Shown here piece by piece: positions 16,749 to 25,023 of a stretch of DNA of 64,000 bases. Made by a program: the position numbers and the translations under genes. The stretch's first letter is position 1, and each line of letters starts with the position of its first letter. This stretch comes from UBA1876 sp003446665. GTDB lineage: Bacteria; Synergistota; Synergistia; Synergistales; Thermovirgaceae. Under the pieces are notes generated by a model. It was not told the DNA's origin, made no database searches, and saw only the letters and a list, made by a program, of their open reading frames with translations. The DNA lies in the NCBI GenBank assembly GCA_040616305.1, contig CP159918.1, positions 1,860,001 to 1,924,000 on the forward strand, read 5' to 3'.

Positions 16749-18265
16749 TTTTCTTTCACTCCACTCATCCAAAGGCTAATTTGTTCTATCGACGCCTCCT
16801 GGCGACCGATTATCCCCATTATTTCGCCTTCGAACATTACGGCTATGCGGTCACCAAGCATGAAAATCTCGTCCAGATCTTCCGAAATAAGCAAAATGGC
16901 GGAACCGGCGTCCCTGGCTTCGAGAATGCGTCGGTGTACATATTCGGCGGCACCTACATCCAGCCCCCGTGTCGGCTGGGCTGCAACTATGATTCTCGGC
17001 GAAGCCGAAAGCACCCTGGCGAGAATGATCTTTTGCAGGTTCCCTCCCGACAAGGTTTTGGCAATGGCCCCCGGCCCTGCCGTTTTTATGGAAAAGTCCT
17101 CTATGAGCTTTTCGGCATGCCTCCTTAGGGCGCGGTAGTCTATAGTCCAGCCTTTTTTGAATTTGGTGTGGTTTTCGAGGGCAAGGTTTTCCTCGACGGT
17201 CAAATCAAGAATGAGCCCAGTAGTCATCCTGTCTTCAGGTATCCTGCCGATGCCCGATTCTATCGCTGCCTTCGGACTCCCTAAGGGAAGCGGCTGGTCG
17301 CCGATCATGACGGAGCCCCGTTGTGGTTCCCGAAAACCGAACAAGACCTCGGCCAATTCTTTTTGTCCGTTCCCGGAAACCCCGGCAAGAGCAGTTATCT
17401 CTCCTGCATGCAGAGTCAGCGATAAATCCTTGACGGCAACGATTCCCTTGTCGTTTTTGACGGTCAACCCTGAAACCTGAAGAAGAGGGGCTACTGTTTT
17501 TCGGGAAGGGCTGTAAGGCTGTTTCGTCAGTTCGTGGCCCACCATGAGATTGGCCAATTCTTTTTCCGAGGTTTCGGAGGTCTTTCTCTCTGCTACAACC
17601 TTTCCCTTTGCCAGGACCACGACCCTGTCGGAAATTTCCATAACCTCGTTAAGCTTGTGGGATATGAAGACTACCGAACGACCTTCCGCGGCAAAAGTCC
17701 GGAGGGTGGCAAAAAGTTCCTTCGTTTCCAGCGGAGCCAGCACAGCTGTGGGTTCATCGAGGATCAGTATCGATGCGTCACGATACAATGCCTTGAGTAT
17801 CTCCACTTTTTGCTGGCTTCCTACAGGAAGAGTCCATACGAAAGCGTCGGGATCCACGTGAAGCCCGAAACGGTTCTGAAGATCGAGCAGCTTCCGCTTC
17901 GCAGTCGCCGTATCGAGAAAAAACTTTCCCCCGAAGCTTCCGACTACAATATTTTCCAGCACGGTCTGGGACGGAACCAGGGAGAAATGTTGATGCACCA
18001 TTCCCACACCGTTTTCTATCGCGTCGTGAGGAGATGAAAAGGCGACCCTCTCCCCCCTTACCAGGATCTGTCCGCTGTCTGCGGCATAATATCCGAAAAG
18101 TATATTCATCAGTGTTGTTTTCCCTGCACCGTTTTCGCCGAGCAGGGCACATATTTCACCCTCATAAAGCCGGAAGTCCACATTGTTGTTGGCCACCACG
18201 TCGAGAAACGTCTTGGTAATGGAGTGCATTTCGACGACTGGTTTTTTTGGTGAAATTACTAACAT
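16739..18265 (-). CDS. Nucleoside ABC transporter ATPase (two ABC domains)
   Basis: A 508-residue cytoplasmic ATPase with two fused ABC domains, as in sugar and nucleoside importers (NupA/YufO, RbsA type). Domain 1 has Walker A GENGAGKTT near residue 44 and Walker B ILILDEPTAVL near 165, with a divergent signature (PVGSQQKVEILKAL). Domain 2 has a degenerate Walker A (GVSGNGQKEL, near 296), signature LSGGNLQKIILARVL near 410 and IIVAAQPTRGLDVGA. The asymmetry is normal for this family. The ATG at 18265 is nine bases after GGGGGAG. It powers the importer encoded by the flanking binding-protein and permease genes. Confidence 0.94.
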   Translation of the reverse strand: MLVISPKKPVVEMHSITKTFLDVVANNNVDFRLYEGEICALLGENGAGKTTLMNILFGYYAADSGQILVRGERVAFSSPHDAIENGVGMVHQHFSLVPSQTVLENIVVGSFGGKFFLDTATAKRKLLDLQNRFGLHVDPDAFVWTLPVGSQQKVEILKALYRDASILILDEPTAVLAPLETKELFATLRTFAAEGRSVVFISHKLNEVMEISDRVVVLAKGKVVAERKTSETSEKELANLMVGHELTKQPYSPSRKTVAPLLQVSGLTVKNDKGIVAVKDLSLTLHAGEITALAGVSGNGQKELAEVLFGFREPQRGSVMIGDQPLPLGSPKAAIESGIGRIPEDRMTTGLILDLTVEENLALENHTKFKKGWTIDYRALRRHAEKLIEDFSIKTAGPGAIAKTLSGGNLQKIILARVLSASPRIIVAAQPTRGLDVGAAEYVHRRILEARDAGSAILLISEDLDEIFMLGDRIAVMFEGEIMGIIGRQEASIEQISLWMSGVKEKCA

Positions 18266-18478
18266 GCTCCTTTACTCCCCCTCTCTTCGGAAAGGATCAA
18301 GAAACGGAAGGACACAGTTTTAACTTTGGTTCTGCTGCCATAAGCTTTAACACCGGGTAGCGATATCGAGCATACAGATCCGCGGTCATAAAGAATAAGA
18401 CCCGTCGTTTTACACAGACTTGTGAAACACTGTTGAATCTGTTTGGCCTGGTATCGGAGCCCGGGTGCTTTTTGAAAT

Positions 18479-18512
18479 CGCCGGCTTCGACATCACCAGG
18501 TCGAAGCCGGCG
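18479..18512. repeat. Perfect 12-bp hairpin between binding protein and ATPase genes
   Basis: CGCCGGCTTCGA and its exact complement TCGAAGCCGGCG flank a 10-base loop. It lies in the 310-base gap 18266-18575 after the binding-protein stop. No T-run follows on the minus strand, so it is more likely an mRNA-stabilising or partial-attenuation hairpin that lets the binding protein be made in excess. Nothing else is recognised in the gap. Confidence 0.65.
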
Positions 18513-18575
18513 TACGCGGCTTTGCGAAAATTTCGGACGGTTCGATACTTGAGAACCAGTAGAAAAGGATTACGC

Positions 18576-19571
18576 TCAGTCTGACTTAAGCTCTGTTTCC
18601 ACTATTGGAACCTCGAACTCACCGTTCAGGATTTTATTCTCCAGTTCCCTTACTTCCTGAATGACTTCCGCGGGCAGCTTGTTTTCGAATTCGTGGAAGG
18701 GAGCGAGGCTGGCACCGCCTTTAGCCATCATGCTCCATTCACGTAAATCCTGGGCTTTCCATTCACCGTTTCTGACTGCATCAATACTATAACGAATTGT
18801 CGGATACATGCTCCACACAGGCCCTGTGACCACCACTTCTGGAGCGAGTTCATGCTGGTCCACCATGTTTCCAAAAGCCAATACTCCGTGCTCTCTGCAG
18901 GCTTCAAAAACACCGAACCGCTCGGCGAAAATCAGGTCGGCTCCGGCTTCGATCTGGGCTATGGCAGCCTCCTTGGCTTTCGGGGGATCGAACCAGCTCC
19001 CGATGTAGGATATCTTTACTTTCACATCGGGGTTTACGGAAAGGGCACCCAATTTGAAGGCATTCACGAGACGGTTTACCTCGGCAATGGGAATGGCTGC
19101 AACGATGCCAAGCACGTTACTTTTTGTCATCCTTCCTGCAATGACGCCACAGAGATAAGAAGGTTCATGAATCCAGTTGTCGAAGACGGAATAGTTTGGT
19201 TCCTGGGGTCCAAACTCACTGCCAAAAGCAAAGGCGACCTCGGGGTAATCCTTGGCCACCCTCCTGGAAGGTTCCTCGCCCGCCAGGAATGCGTCTCCCA
19301 CGATCAAGTGAAAACCGCGTTCCGCATATTCGCGCTGTACCCTTTCAAAGTCCGCCGCACCCACTTTTTCGACAAACTCGTAGGTGATCCCCAGCTCCTC
19401 TTTGGCCTTGAGGCATGCCTGGTGGATAGCTCCGTCCCAAGGCTCTTCAATGGCCGTCTGGAATATGGCGGCCAATTTGAAGTCCTTGTAATCGATTGCC
19501 TCGGCGCTGCCCGCTCCGACCAGAAAAGCTGCCACAAAAACCGCCAACAAAAGGACCTTCAGTTTCCTCAT
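18576..19571 (-). CDS. BMP family (PnrA-like) nucleoside-binding protein
   Basis: A 331-residue periplasmic substrate-binding protein of the BMP (Bmp/PnrA/Med) family, which mostly binds purine nucleosides. A signal peptide is clear: MRKLK, a hydrophobic stretch LLLAVFVAAFLVGAG and an AEA cleavage site near residue 25. No lipobox Cys is visible at that site. The mature protein starts DYKDFKLAAIFQTAIEEPWD and has IAQIEAGADLIFAERFG near residue 205. The ATG at 19571 has GGAGGTG at good spacing; a GTG at 19580 overlaps this. It heads the transporter-hydroxylase-deaminase operon. An IS256-type element is inserted 62 bases upstream. Confidence 0.9.
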   Translation of the reverse strand: MRKLKVLLLAVFVAAFLVGAGSAEAIDYKDFKLAAIFQTAIEEPWDGAIHQACLKAKEELGITYEFVEKVGAADFERVQREYAERGFHLIVGDAFLAGEEPSRRVAKDYPEVAFAFGSEFGPQEPNYSVFDNWIHEPSYLCGVIAGRMTKSNVLGIVAAIPIAEVNRLVNAFKLGALSVNPDVKVKISYIGSWFDPPKAKEAAIAQIEAGADLIFAERFGVFEACREHGVLAFGNMVDQHELAPEVVVTGPVWSMYPTIRYSIDAVRNGEWKAQDLREWSMMAKGGASLAPFHEFENKLPAEVIQEVRELENKILNGEFEVPIVETELKSD

Positions 19572-19633
19572 ACACTGCACCTCCCTGAAATTGATATTTA
19601 CTGCCTCCAGCCAACAAAGTATTTTTGCACCGC

Positions 19634-21056
19634 GATCAAGCCCCTAAACTGCTGTAAAAAGGTCGTCTGAAAAAGGCGGCAGTCGGTGGAAGGACAAAAA
19701 AACCACCGGGACTTCGGTTACAGTGTAGTCAAAGAGAAAACACAAACCGAAGGAGTGATCCCGGTGGCAAAAACGACAGTAGCGCTTGACAACGAAATTG
19801 TCCAGTCCCTGCTGCAGGGCGACCTGACCTGCCTTCAATCGGTGGTCAAGGACCTCATCGAGCATGCGCTGGAGACGAAGGCGGAAGAGATCCTGCAGGC
19901 GGGACGGTACGAACGGACGCCGGAGCGGAAAGGCTACCGGAACGGGTACCGGAGCAAGTGGGTAACGACCAGGCTCGGGCGTATTCCGATCCGGGTCCCC
20001 CAGATGCGTGGCGGGGGGCTGGACACGGAAGAGCTGAAGCTTCTGCCCCGGTTCGAACAGGCCTTCCTTCTGACGCTGCTTGAAATGGTCATAAACGGTG
20101 TCAGCACCAGGAAAGTAAGGCGTGTTATGGAAGAGCTCTGCGGCCTGGAGATCTCCAAGAGCACCGTCAGCCGGCTGTGCGGCCTCCTGCATGGACGGGT
20201 TGCTGAGTGGAACGAACGGTCACTTGAGGGGACGAACTATCCCTTTCTCCAGGCTGACGCCCTGGTGATCCGTGTGAGGGAAAACCGGAAGGTCGTCAAG
20301 AAGGTCATCCAGCTCGCCATTGGGGTTTCCGAGGCAGGATACAGGGAGGTCCTCGGCATCCGGGTGGCCCGACAGGAGAGCGAGGTGAGCTGGACGGAAT
20401 TTTTCACCTGGCTCAACAAGAGGGGTTTGGCAGGCGTAGACTACGTCACCTCAGACAACCATGAGGGATTGAAGCTGGCCTTGGGGAAGACCCTTCCCCA
20501 TGTAGTCTGGCAGAGGTGCCAGACCCACTTTTCCAGGAACCTTCTGGACAAAGTGCACAAAAAGGACCGACAGCAGGTCCATGCCATGCTGAAATACATG
20601 TACGACGCACCGACAAAGAAAAAGGCCCTGGAAGCCGCCGAAGAGCTCATGGACTTTCTGGAGGAGCGCTATCCCGAGGCCATGGAGCTTCTCGACAATG
20701 CGAAAGACGATATCCTGGCCGTCTACGATCTCCCGGCGAATTGCCGGAAGAAGATGCGGACCACGAACATGACGGAGCGGACCAACGAGGAGATCCGGAG
20801 GCGGGAACGGGTGATCCGGATCTTCCCGAAGGATGCCTCGGCGACGATGCTGGTGGGAGCATATCTTCAGGAACTCAGTGAGGAGTGGATATCCGGACGT
20901 CGGTACATGGACATGACGGAATTCCATGAAGCGAAGGCGGAACAGGAACGAAGGGAAACGGTCTCAGTGAAACAACCAGTAAACATGGCTCAATCCGAGG
21001 CCGTGGTGGTGAATATGTAACCGGGTCCGAATTTACAGCAGTTCTGGGACTTGACT
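19634..21056 (+). mobile_element. IS256-family insertion sequence, copy 1 (1423 bp)
   Basis: A complete element bounded by imperfect inverted repeats of about 23-28 bp; both ends share TCAAG, a CCC block, then AACTGCTGTAAA. It is flanked by the perfect 8-bp target duplication TGCACCGC (19626-19633 and 21057-21064), the size expected for IS256. It looks identical to copy 2 at 53892-55314, so both moved recently. It sits in the leader of the BMP operon in the opposite orientation to that operon. Confidence 0.95.
19764..21020 (+). CDS. IS256 family transposase (copy 1)
   Basis: A 418-residue mutator-type DDE transposase. The expected catalytic residues are present: first Asp in FLQADALVIR, second Asp in VTSDNHEGL followed by WQRCQTHFSRN, and the Glu in TTNMTERTNEEIRRR, then the conserved VIRIFPK tail. 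The GTG at 19764 has AGGAG eight bases upstream; the frame is open for 26 more codons but this start fits family length best. It is intact, with no frameshift, and identical in translation to copy 2, so the element is probably active. Confidence 0.95.
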   Translation: MAKTTVALDNEIVQSLLQGDLTCLQSVVKDLIEHALETKAEEILQAGRYERTPERKGYRNGYRSKWVTTRLGRIPIRVPQMRGGGLDTEELKLLPRFEQAFLLTLLEMVINGVSTRKVRRVMEELCGLEISKSTVSRLCGLLHGRVAEWNERSLEGTNYPFLQADALVIRVRENRKVVKKVIQLAIGVSEAGYREVLGIRVARQESEVSWTEFFTWLNKRGLAGVDYVTSDNHEGLKLALGKTLPHVVWQRCQTHFSRNLLDKVHKKDRQQVHAMLKYMYDAPTKKKALEAAEELMDFLEERYPEAMELLDNAKDDILAVYDLPANCRKKMRTTNMTERTNEEIRRRERVIRIFPKDASATMLVGAYLQELSEEWISGRRYMDMTEFHEAKAEQERRETVSVKQPVNMAQSEAVVVNM

Positions 21057-21072
21057 TGCACCGCACGAAAGC

Positions 21073-21107
21073 GTTATAAGTATACTATTGCCCTCTTATA
21101 ACTCCAA
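21073..21107 (-). promoter_or_regulatory. Candidate promoter and palindromic operator of the BMP transporter operon
   Basis: On the minus strand TTGGAG (21107-21102), a 17-base spacer and TATACT (21084-21079) form a plausible sigma-70 promoter. An inverted repeat GTTATAAG (21073-21080) / CTTATAAC (21095-21102) with a 14-base spacer covers the spacer and the -10 box, as a repressor operator would. Without the IS this promoter would lie about 75 bases upstream of the BMP start; the IS now separates them by 1.4 kb. Confidence 0.5.
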
Positions 21108-21296
21108 GCTACAATCTGTCGGAAAATTGTCAATATTAAGATATGCCCTACAAATCGGCCCCAATTTGTCACTTCATTGACCAGCTAGCAAAAACGTCAG
21201 ATTCGATACAGGGCGAGGTCACTTCGAGTGGCGCGTGATTTCCGTCCTCCCCCTTGCGTGCTTTTTGCGACGCATATAGCATTTTTTACAAAAAAG

Positions 21297-21337
21297 GCGG
21301 TCTCCACTTTGCGCACGAGAGCAATAGCAGAGACCGC
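21297..21337 (-). terminator. Terminator after the MoeA-like gene
   Basis: GCGGTCTC / GAGACCGC arms with a 25-base loop, followed on the minus strand by CTTTTTTG. It lies about 125 bases past the stop at 21464 and isolates that transcript from the BMP promoter region. Confidence 0.6.
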
Positions 21338-21463
21338 GACAAGCGGACAAGAACCCATTTCATTTACCAAAGGAACACCTTTATACACCGCAAAAACAAA
21401 CATTTTGAAATCGTTATTTCAAAAGCACTCTTGAATCTCACGCCTCGCGTGGCCAACCGACGC

Positions 21464-22480
21464 CTAAAATCTCGCAAAGCTACACTTGGGGAAGATGCAT
21501 TCCCTGCACCTGGAGCACAATCCGCCGACTCCCCAGTCCGCGACGTCTAGTTCGTCCTCGAGGCCCGAGAAAAGCATCAAAAGCAGCCTGTCCAGTGCCG
21601 TTCTTTCACTGTGAACTACGCACGCCGGAGCTCCGATTATCCATGAACGGTCCTTTCGAGCAAGCATCAGGTTCGACCCCGGGATCATCGGAACACCCCG
21701 GAACAGGACTTCATCGGCAACTTCACTTATCGCAGCAGGGGTACGGTCCTCCAGGTCGACGCTCATGCCACCGGTGCATATGACCAAATCCGCCCCGGCT
21801 TGAAGAAAATCTCTAATGGCTCCGGCTATTTCGTCCTTCTCGTCGCCGCAGATTTTTTGCCCTGCAAAGGTTCCGTCAAGTTCTTCCAGTTTCTTTTGAA
21901 GTCTTTCATTGAAAACGTCTTCCAACAGGCCTTCTTTTATCTCGCTTCCCGTCGTCACAAGGCCGACTTTCAGGTTTTGAAAGGGCACGATGCTGAAAGG
22001 TTTGGCCTTCTTCAAGGCCTTTTCCATATCCTCCGCCTTAAGCGTGAGAGGGAGGATCCGAAATGCCGCCACCACTTCACCCGGCGCTACCACGCTGTTC
22101 TCGGGACAAACCGCCAGGGACCAGGTCCTGTCGCTGTTTATCTGCTTCACCATTTCGGGGTCAAAACGTACTACACCCAAAGTCCTGGCCACAAGACGGC
22201 ACCGGCCCTCTTCAGGGCCGTCTATCTCGAGCCCTTCTCCCAAAAACGCTTCCGCAAGCCGAACGGCAGCGTCGTCTTCGTGAATCTCGTCTTCTTCAAG
22301 CTCTAAAACAGCCAGATTCCGACGCCCCATGCGCCTTAAAACAGGAAGGTCTTCTTCGGTGATGATCTGCCCCCTGCGGAACCGTGCTCCTTTGGTATTG
22401 TTCTGCGTATCTATCTGGGTCAGGTCGTGGGCCAGTGCCAGGCCAACGGCTTCTTCTATCGGAATGCTTTTGATCTTCAC
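21464..22480 (-). CDS. MoeA/MoCF-type molybdopterin-binding protein with Cys-rich tail
   Basis: A 338-residue protein with a molybdopterin-binding (MoCF_biosynth) domain. It has LVTTGSEIKEG near residue 155 and the family loop ICTGGMSVDLEDRTP near 225, then VPMIPGSNLMLA. The N-terminal 140 residues resemble a reduced MoeA platform. The C-terminus has a compact Cys cluster, C-x2-C-x2-C-x4-C, not found in standard MoeA and able to bind metal or an Fe-S cluster. The GTG at 22480 has GGGAGG eight bases upstream and overlaps the XdhC-gene stop by four bases (GTGA). Paired with XdhC, it probably handles cofactor insertion into the Mo hydroxylases. Confidence 0.85.
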   Translation of the reverse strand: MKIKSIPIEEAVGLALAHDLTQIDTQNNTKGARFRRGQIITEEDLPVLRRMGRRNLAVLELEEDEIHEDDAAVRLAEAFLGEGLEIDGPEEGRCRLVARTLGVVRFDPEMVKQINSDRTWSLAVCPENSVVAPGEVVAAFRILPLTLKAEDMEKALKKAKPFSIVPFQNLKVGLVTTGSEIKEGLLEDVFNERLQKKLEELDGTFAGQKICGDEKDEIAGAIRDFLQAGADLVICTGGMSVDLEDRTPAAISEVADEVLFRGVPMIPGSNLMLARKDRSWIIGAPACVVHSERTALDRLLLMLFSGLEDELDVADWGVGGLCSRCRECIFPKCSFARF

Positions 22481-23319
22481 ACTTGCTTCCTCCCTTGCAC
22501 GACTTCTTCTCCATAGGCGGAACGAAGGGCACAAATTTCCGCCCCGCGACGCACGGCTATTATTTCCGCAAGAACAGACACCGCTATCTCTTCCGGCGTC
22601 TCTGAGCCAATAGGTAAACCTACGGGCTGGTAAATTCCATCCAGAAACTCTTCTTTCACACCGCTTTCAATAAGCCTCTGCCTGACGGCAGCAATCTTTT
22701 TCCTCGATCCTATGACCCCTAGATAGGCTACCGGGTAGCCTTCCATCTTGCGTACCACTTCCTCGTCGAGGACATGTCCACGAGTTACAACCACCACGTA
22801 TGAACGCCCGTCAAGGGACAACCGTCCTTCCTTGAAGGCATCTTCCAGCGGACAGGCTATGTTCCTGCCCCACGGGATTCTTTCAGGGTTTGCATACTCT
22901 TCCCGGTCGTCCCACACGGTTGTCTTGTATCCCGTCGCCGCGGCCAGGCGCGCCAGGGCCCTGCCCACGTGTCCGGCTCCGAATATAACTATCGCGGGTT
23001 CAAAACCCAAAGGTTCCAGCAGGATAGTGGCTTCCCCACCACAAACGGATTGGCCGCCGCTTTCTTTTTCCCTGAAAATGGCTTCATGCAAGATCGGTTC
23101 CTGTCTGCCTTCCTTTATCATCTCAAGTGCCTTTTCGGTTACGGTTTTTTCCGTCGGCCCACCTCCGATAGTCCCCTCACTGGAACCATCACACCTGACC
23201 CACATGCAGGCACCGAGGTCGCGAGGCGTAGACCCGCCCGCGCGCACTACCGTACACAGCACGCCTGACTTGCCTTCTTCGAGTTCCTTGTTAATGACAC
23301 GCAAAAGATCCAGATTCAC
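22477..23319 (-). CDS. xdhC: XdhC/CoxI family molybdenum hydroxylase maturation factor
   Basis: A 280-residue XdhC-type accessory protein that binds and sulfurates or delivers the molybdenum cofactor to xanthine-dehydrogenase-type enzymes. The N-terminal XdhC_CoxI domain (residues 10-75) has CTVVRAGGSTPRDLGACM and GTIGGGPTE. The C-terminal Rossmann domain has VIFGAGHVGRALARLAAATG near residue 111 and VIGSRKK near 207. The GTG at 23319 follows GAGGGGG by nine bases. It is first in a two-gene unit with the MoeA-like gene and matches the two hydroxylases elsewhere in the window. Confidence 0.93.
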   Translation of the reverse strand: MNLDLLRVINKELEEGKSGVLCTVVRAGGSTPRDLGACMWVRCDGSSEGTIGGGPTEKTVTEKALEMIKEGRQEPILHEAIFREKESGGQSVCGGEATILLEPLGFEPAIVIFGAGHVGRALARLAAATGYKTTVWDDREEYANPERIPWGRNIACPLEDAFKEGRLSLDGRSYVVVVTRGHVLDEEVVRKMEGYPVAYLGVIGSRKKIAAVRQRLIESGVKEEFLDGIYQPVGLPIGSETPEEIAVSVLAEIIAVRRGAEICALRSAYGEEVVQGRKQV

Positions 23320-23802
23320 CAGGTATTTCCCCCTCTACAAAATGATATTCCGGAATTCGCCCTACCTCCTCGGGATTGCACCTCATCACCGTCCATCCAA
23401 CTTCCGGGAGACAAAACGCTCGTTTCCACAGCTTTTAAATTAACAATGTTTCCCAAAAAGAGAACATATTATGATCTTTTTTGGTTCGGCCTGGGGCCTT
23501 TAGAAACAAATGATACAGGAAACAAAACCAGCAAGAAAGAACCGGATTCCCAAAATAACTTCCAACGGTCTCACACGCATAACTTGCAACTCGGGTTTAA
23601 AGATGCCATGCTACGTCCTTTCCCCCGTGGATCTTGCGATATTGTCCAGAGTAACCTGTTTTCGGAAATTATGTGCCATAGTGGTAACATTTCCAATGAC
23701 AATGCTTTGTCGGCTTAAATCTGTCTTTAAAAGGAGCCGCCACTCTCGGGAGAAAAATTTTTTGCGCCGAAGGGAACTTGTTTCAGGAGGAGGAGATTTT
23801 TC
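23320..23802. other. Divergent intergenic region, no gene seen
   Basis: 483 bases between xdhC (minus) and the alcohol dehydrogenase (plus). Short open frames here have no ribosome sites or known motifs. It must hold both promoters, but I could not pick a convincing -35/-10 pair or sigma-54 site. It is more AT-rich than its surroundings. Confidence 0.5.
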
Positions 23803-24960
23803 ATGGATATTTTGAAAACTTTCAGTTTCGAGCTGCCGACACGGATCGAATATGGAGTTGGATGCGCATCAAGACTTTCGAAAGAGCTTTCGTTTCTGGG
23901 CGCCAAAAAACCGATGATCGTTACCGACAAGGGGATCGTGGATTCGGGCCTGCTTAAAAATATCACCGTTCTTCTTGACGAGGCCGACATACACTATGAC
24001 CTTTTCAATGGAGTCGAGCCAAACCCCAGGGACGAAAACGTCCACCGTGGAGCCGAAATGGCCCGAAATCTGCAAAACGACTGTCTTATTGCCATAGGCG
24101 GCGGAAGCTCCATCGATTGCGCGAAGGGGATAAGCATCATCGCCACTCACGGTGGAAGGATCCAGGACTTTCAGGGCGCCGAGAAGGTCTTCGGCACGCC
24201 TCTTCCGATTATAACCATCCCCACCACGGCCGGAAGCGGTTCGGAGGTCACCTTCAGCTCCGTCATCACAGACACAAAAGAGAAAACCAAGTTCTCTGTC
24301 CGCAGCACAAAAATCGCCGCGAAAGTCGCCATATGCGACCCTGAACTCACCGTCACCATGCCCAAAAACCTGACCGCCGCGACAGGTATGGACGCACTCA
24401 CCCACGCAATAGAGGGCTATACCGCCAACTGCTCCGAACCGATAGCAAACGCCCTTGGGCTCTACGCGGTGGAGCTGATCTTTAAATACCTTCGTCGCGC
24501 GGTGGCTAAAGGAAACGATATCGAAGCCAGGGCAGGTATGCTGACAGGAAGCATTCTCGCAGCAATCTCTTTCAGCCATTCCGACGTGGCTGCCGTGCAC
24601 TGCATAGCTGAAGCCCTGGGTGGCATGTACGACAAACCCCACGGGGTTTGCAACGCAGTCTGCCTGCCCGAGATAATGGACTACAGCAGGGATTATTGCA
24701 CCTCCAAATATGCTCGCCTGGCCTCGGCCATGAGTCTTCAATTTTCGTCGGAGGAAGAGGGCGCTATTGCTGCTGTGAAAGAGGTGAGAAAACTCTCAAA
24801 AGATGTGGGTATCCCATCTTTTACATCCTTCGAAATCCCGGAATCTAACTTCCGTGAGATTGCCGTCAAATCGTGCGAAAACCTTAGTAACGCAAGCAAT
24901 CCGCGAGTCCTGACGATCGACGATTACATGGTTATCCTTAAAAAACTGGCCTCCAAGTAA
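23803..24960 (+). CDS. Iron-containing alcohol dehydrogenase
   Basis: A 385-residue Fe-ADH (type III) that reduces an aldehyde or oxidises an alcohol with NAD(P)H. The nucleotide-binding motif GGGSSIDCAKGIS is near residue 95 and PTTAGSGSEVT near 140. The metal ligands fit ATGMDALTHAIEGY (Asp and His, near 195) and HCIAEALGGMYDKPHGVCNA (two His, near 270). The start ATG has GGAGGAGGAG upstream. It is a single gene facing away from xdhC and ending at a bidirectional hairpin. Substrate cannot be told from sequence; 1,3-propanediol, butanol and lactaldehyde reductases all share these motifs. Confidence 0.93.
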   Translation: MDILKTFSFELPTRIEYGVGCASRLSKELSFLGAKKPMIVTDKGIVDSGLLKNITVLLDEADIHYDLFNGVEPNPRDENVHRGAEMARNLQNDCLIAIGGGSSIDCAKGISIIATHGGRIQDFQGAEKVFGTPLPIITIPTTAGSGSEVTFSSVITDTKEKTKFSVRSTKIAAKVAICDPELTVTMPKNLTAATGMDALTHAIEGYTANCSEPIANALGLYAVELIFKYLRRAVAKGNDIEARAGMLTGSILAAISFSHSDVAAVHCIAEALGGMYDKPHGVCNAVCLPEIMDYSRDYCTSKYARLASAMSLQFSSEEEGAIAAVKEVRKLSKDVGIPSFTSFEIPESNFREIAVKSCENLSNASNPRVLTIDDYMVILKKLASK

Positions 24961-24965
24961 AAGCA

Positions 24966-25005
24966 AAGGCGGCTCCGCCTCTCACATGGAAGTCGGAGCC
25001 GCCTT
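24966..25005. terminator. Bidirectional terminator between convergent genes
   Basis: Perfect 12-bp stem AAGGCGGCTCCG / CGGAGCCGCCTT between the plus-strand alcohol dehydrogenase and the minus-strand CoA-transferase. T-rich bases follow on the minus strand (TTTGCTTTT) and A residues flank the other side. Confidence 0.75.
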
Positions 25006-25023
25006 AAAAATGCTGCGGTAAAT

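Larger units (their letters stand above)
21065..21463. other. Intergenic region upstream of the BMP operon, split off by the IS
   Basis: There is no convincing gene in these 399 bases. Two overlapping open frames of 68 codons (one per strand, 21197-21434) lack ribosome sites and recognisable motifs. The region holds the likely original promoter/operator of the BMP operon (21073-21107) and, on the other side, the terminator of the MoeA-like gene (21297-21337). Confidence 0.6.

Noticed and set aside
19644..20192. 182-codon minus-strand frame inside both IS copies
   Set aside because: It is a shadow of the transposase; its presence in both copies simply reflects their identity.
21197..21434. 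Two overlapping 68-codon frames in the region split by IS copy 1
   Set aside because: They overlap each other and a terminator hairpin, and neither has a ribosome site.
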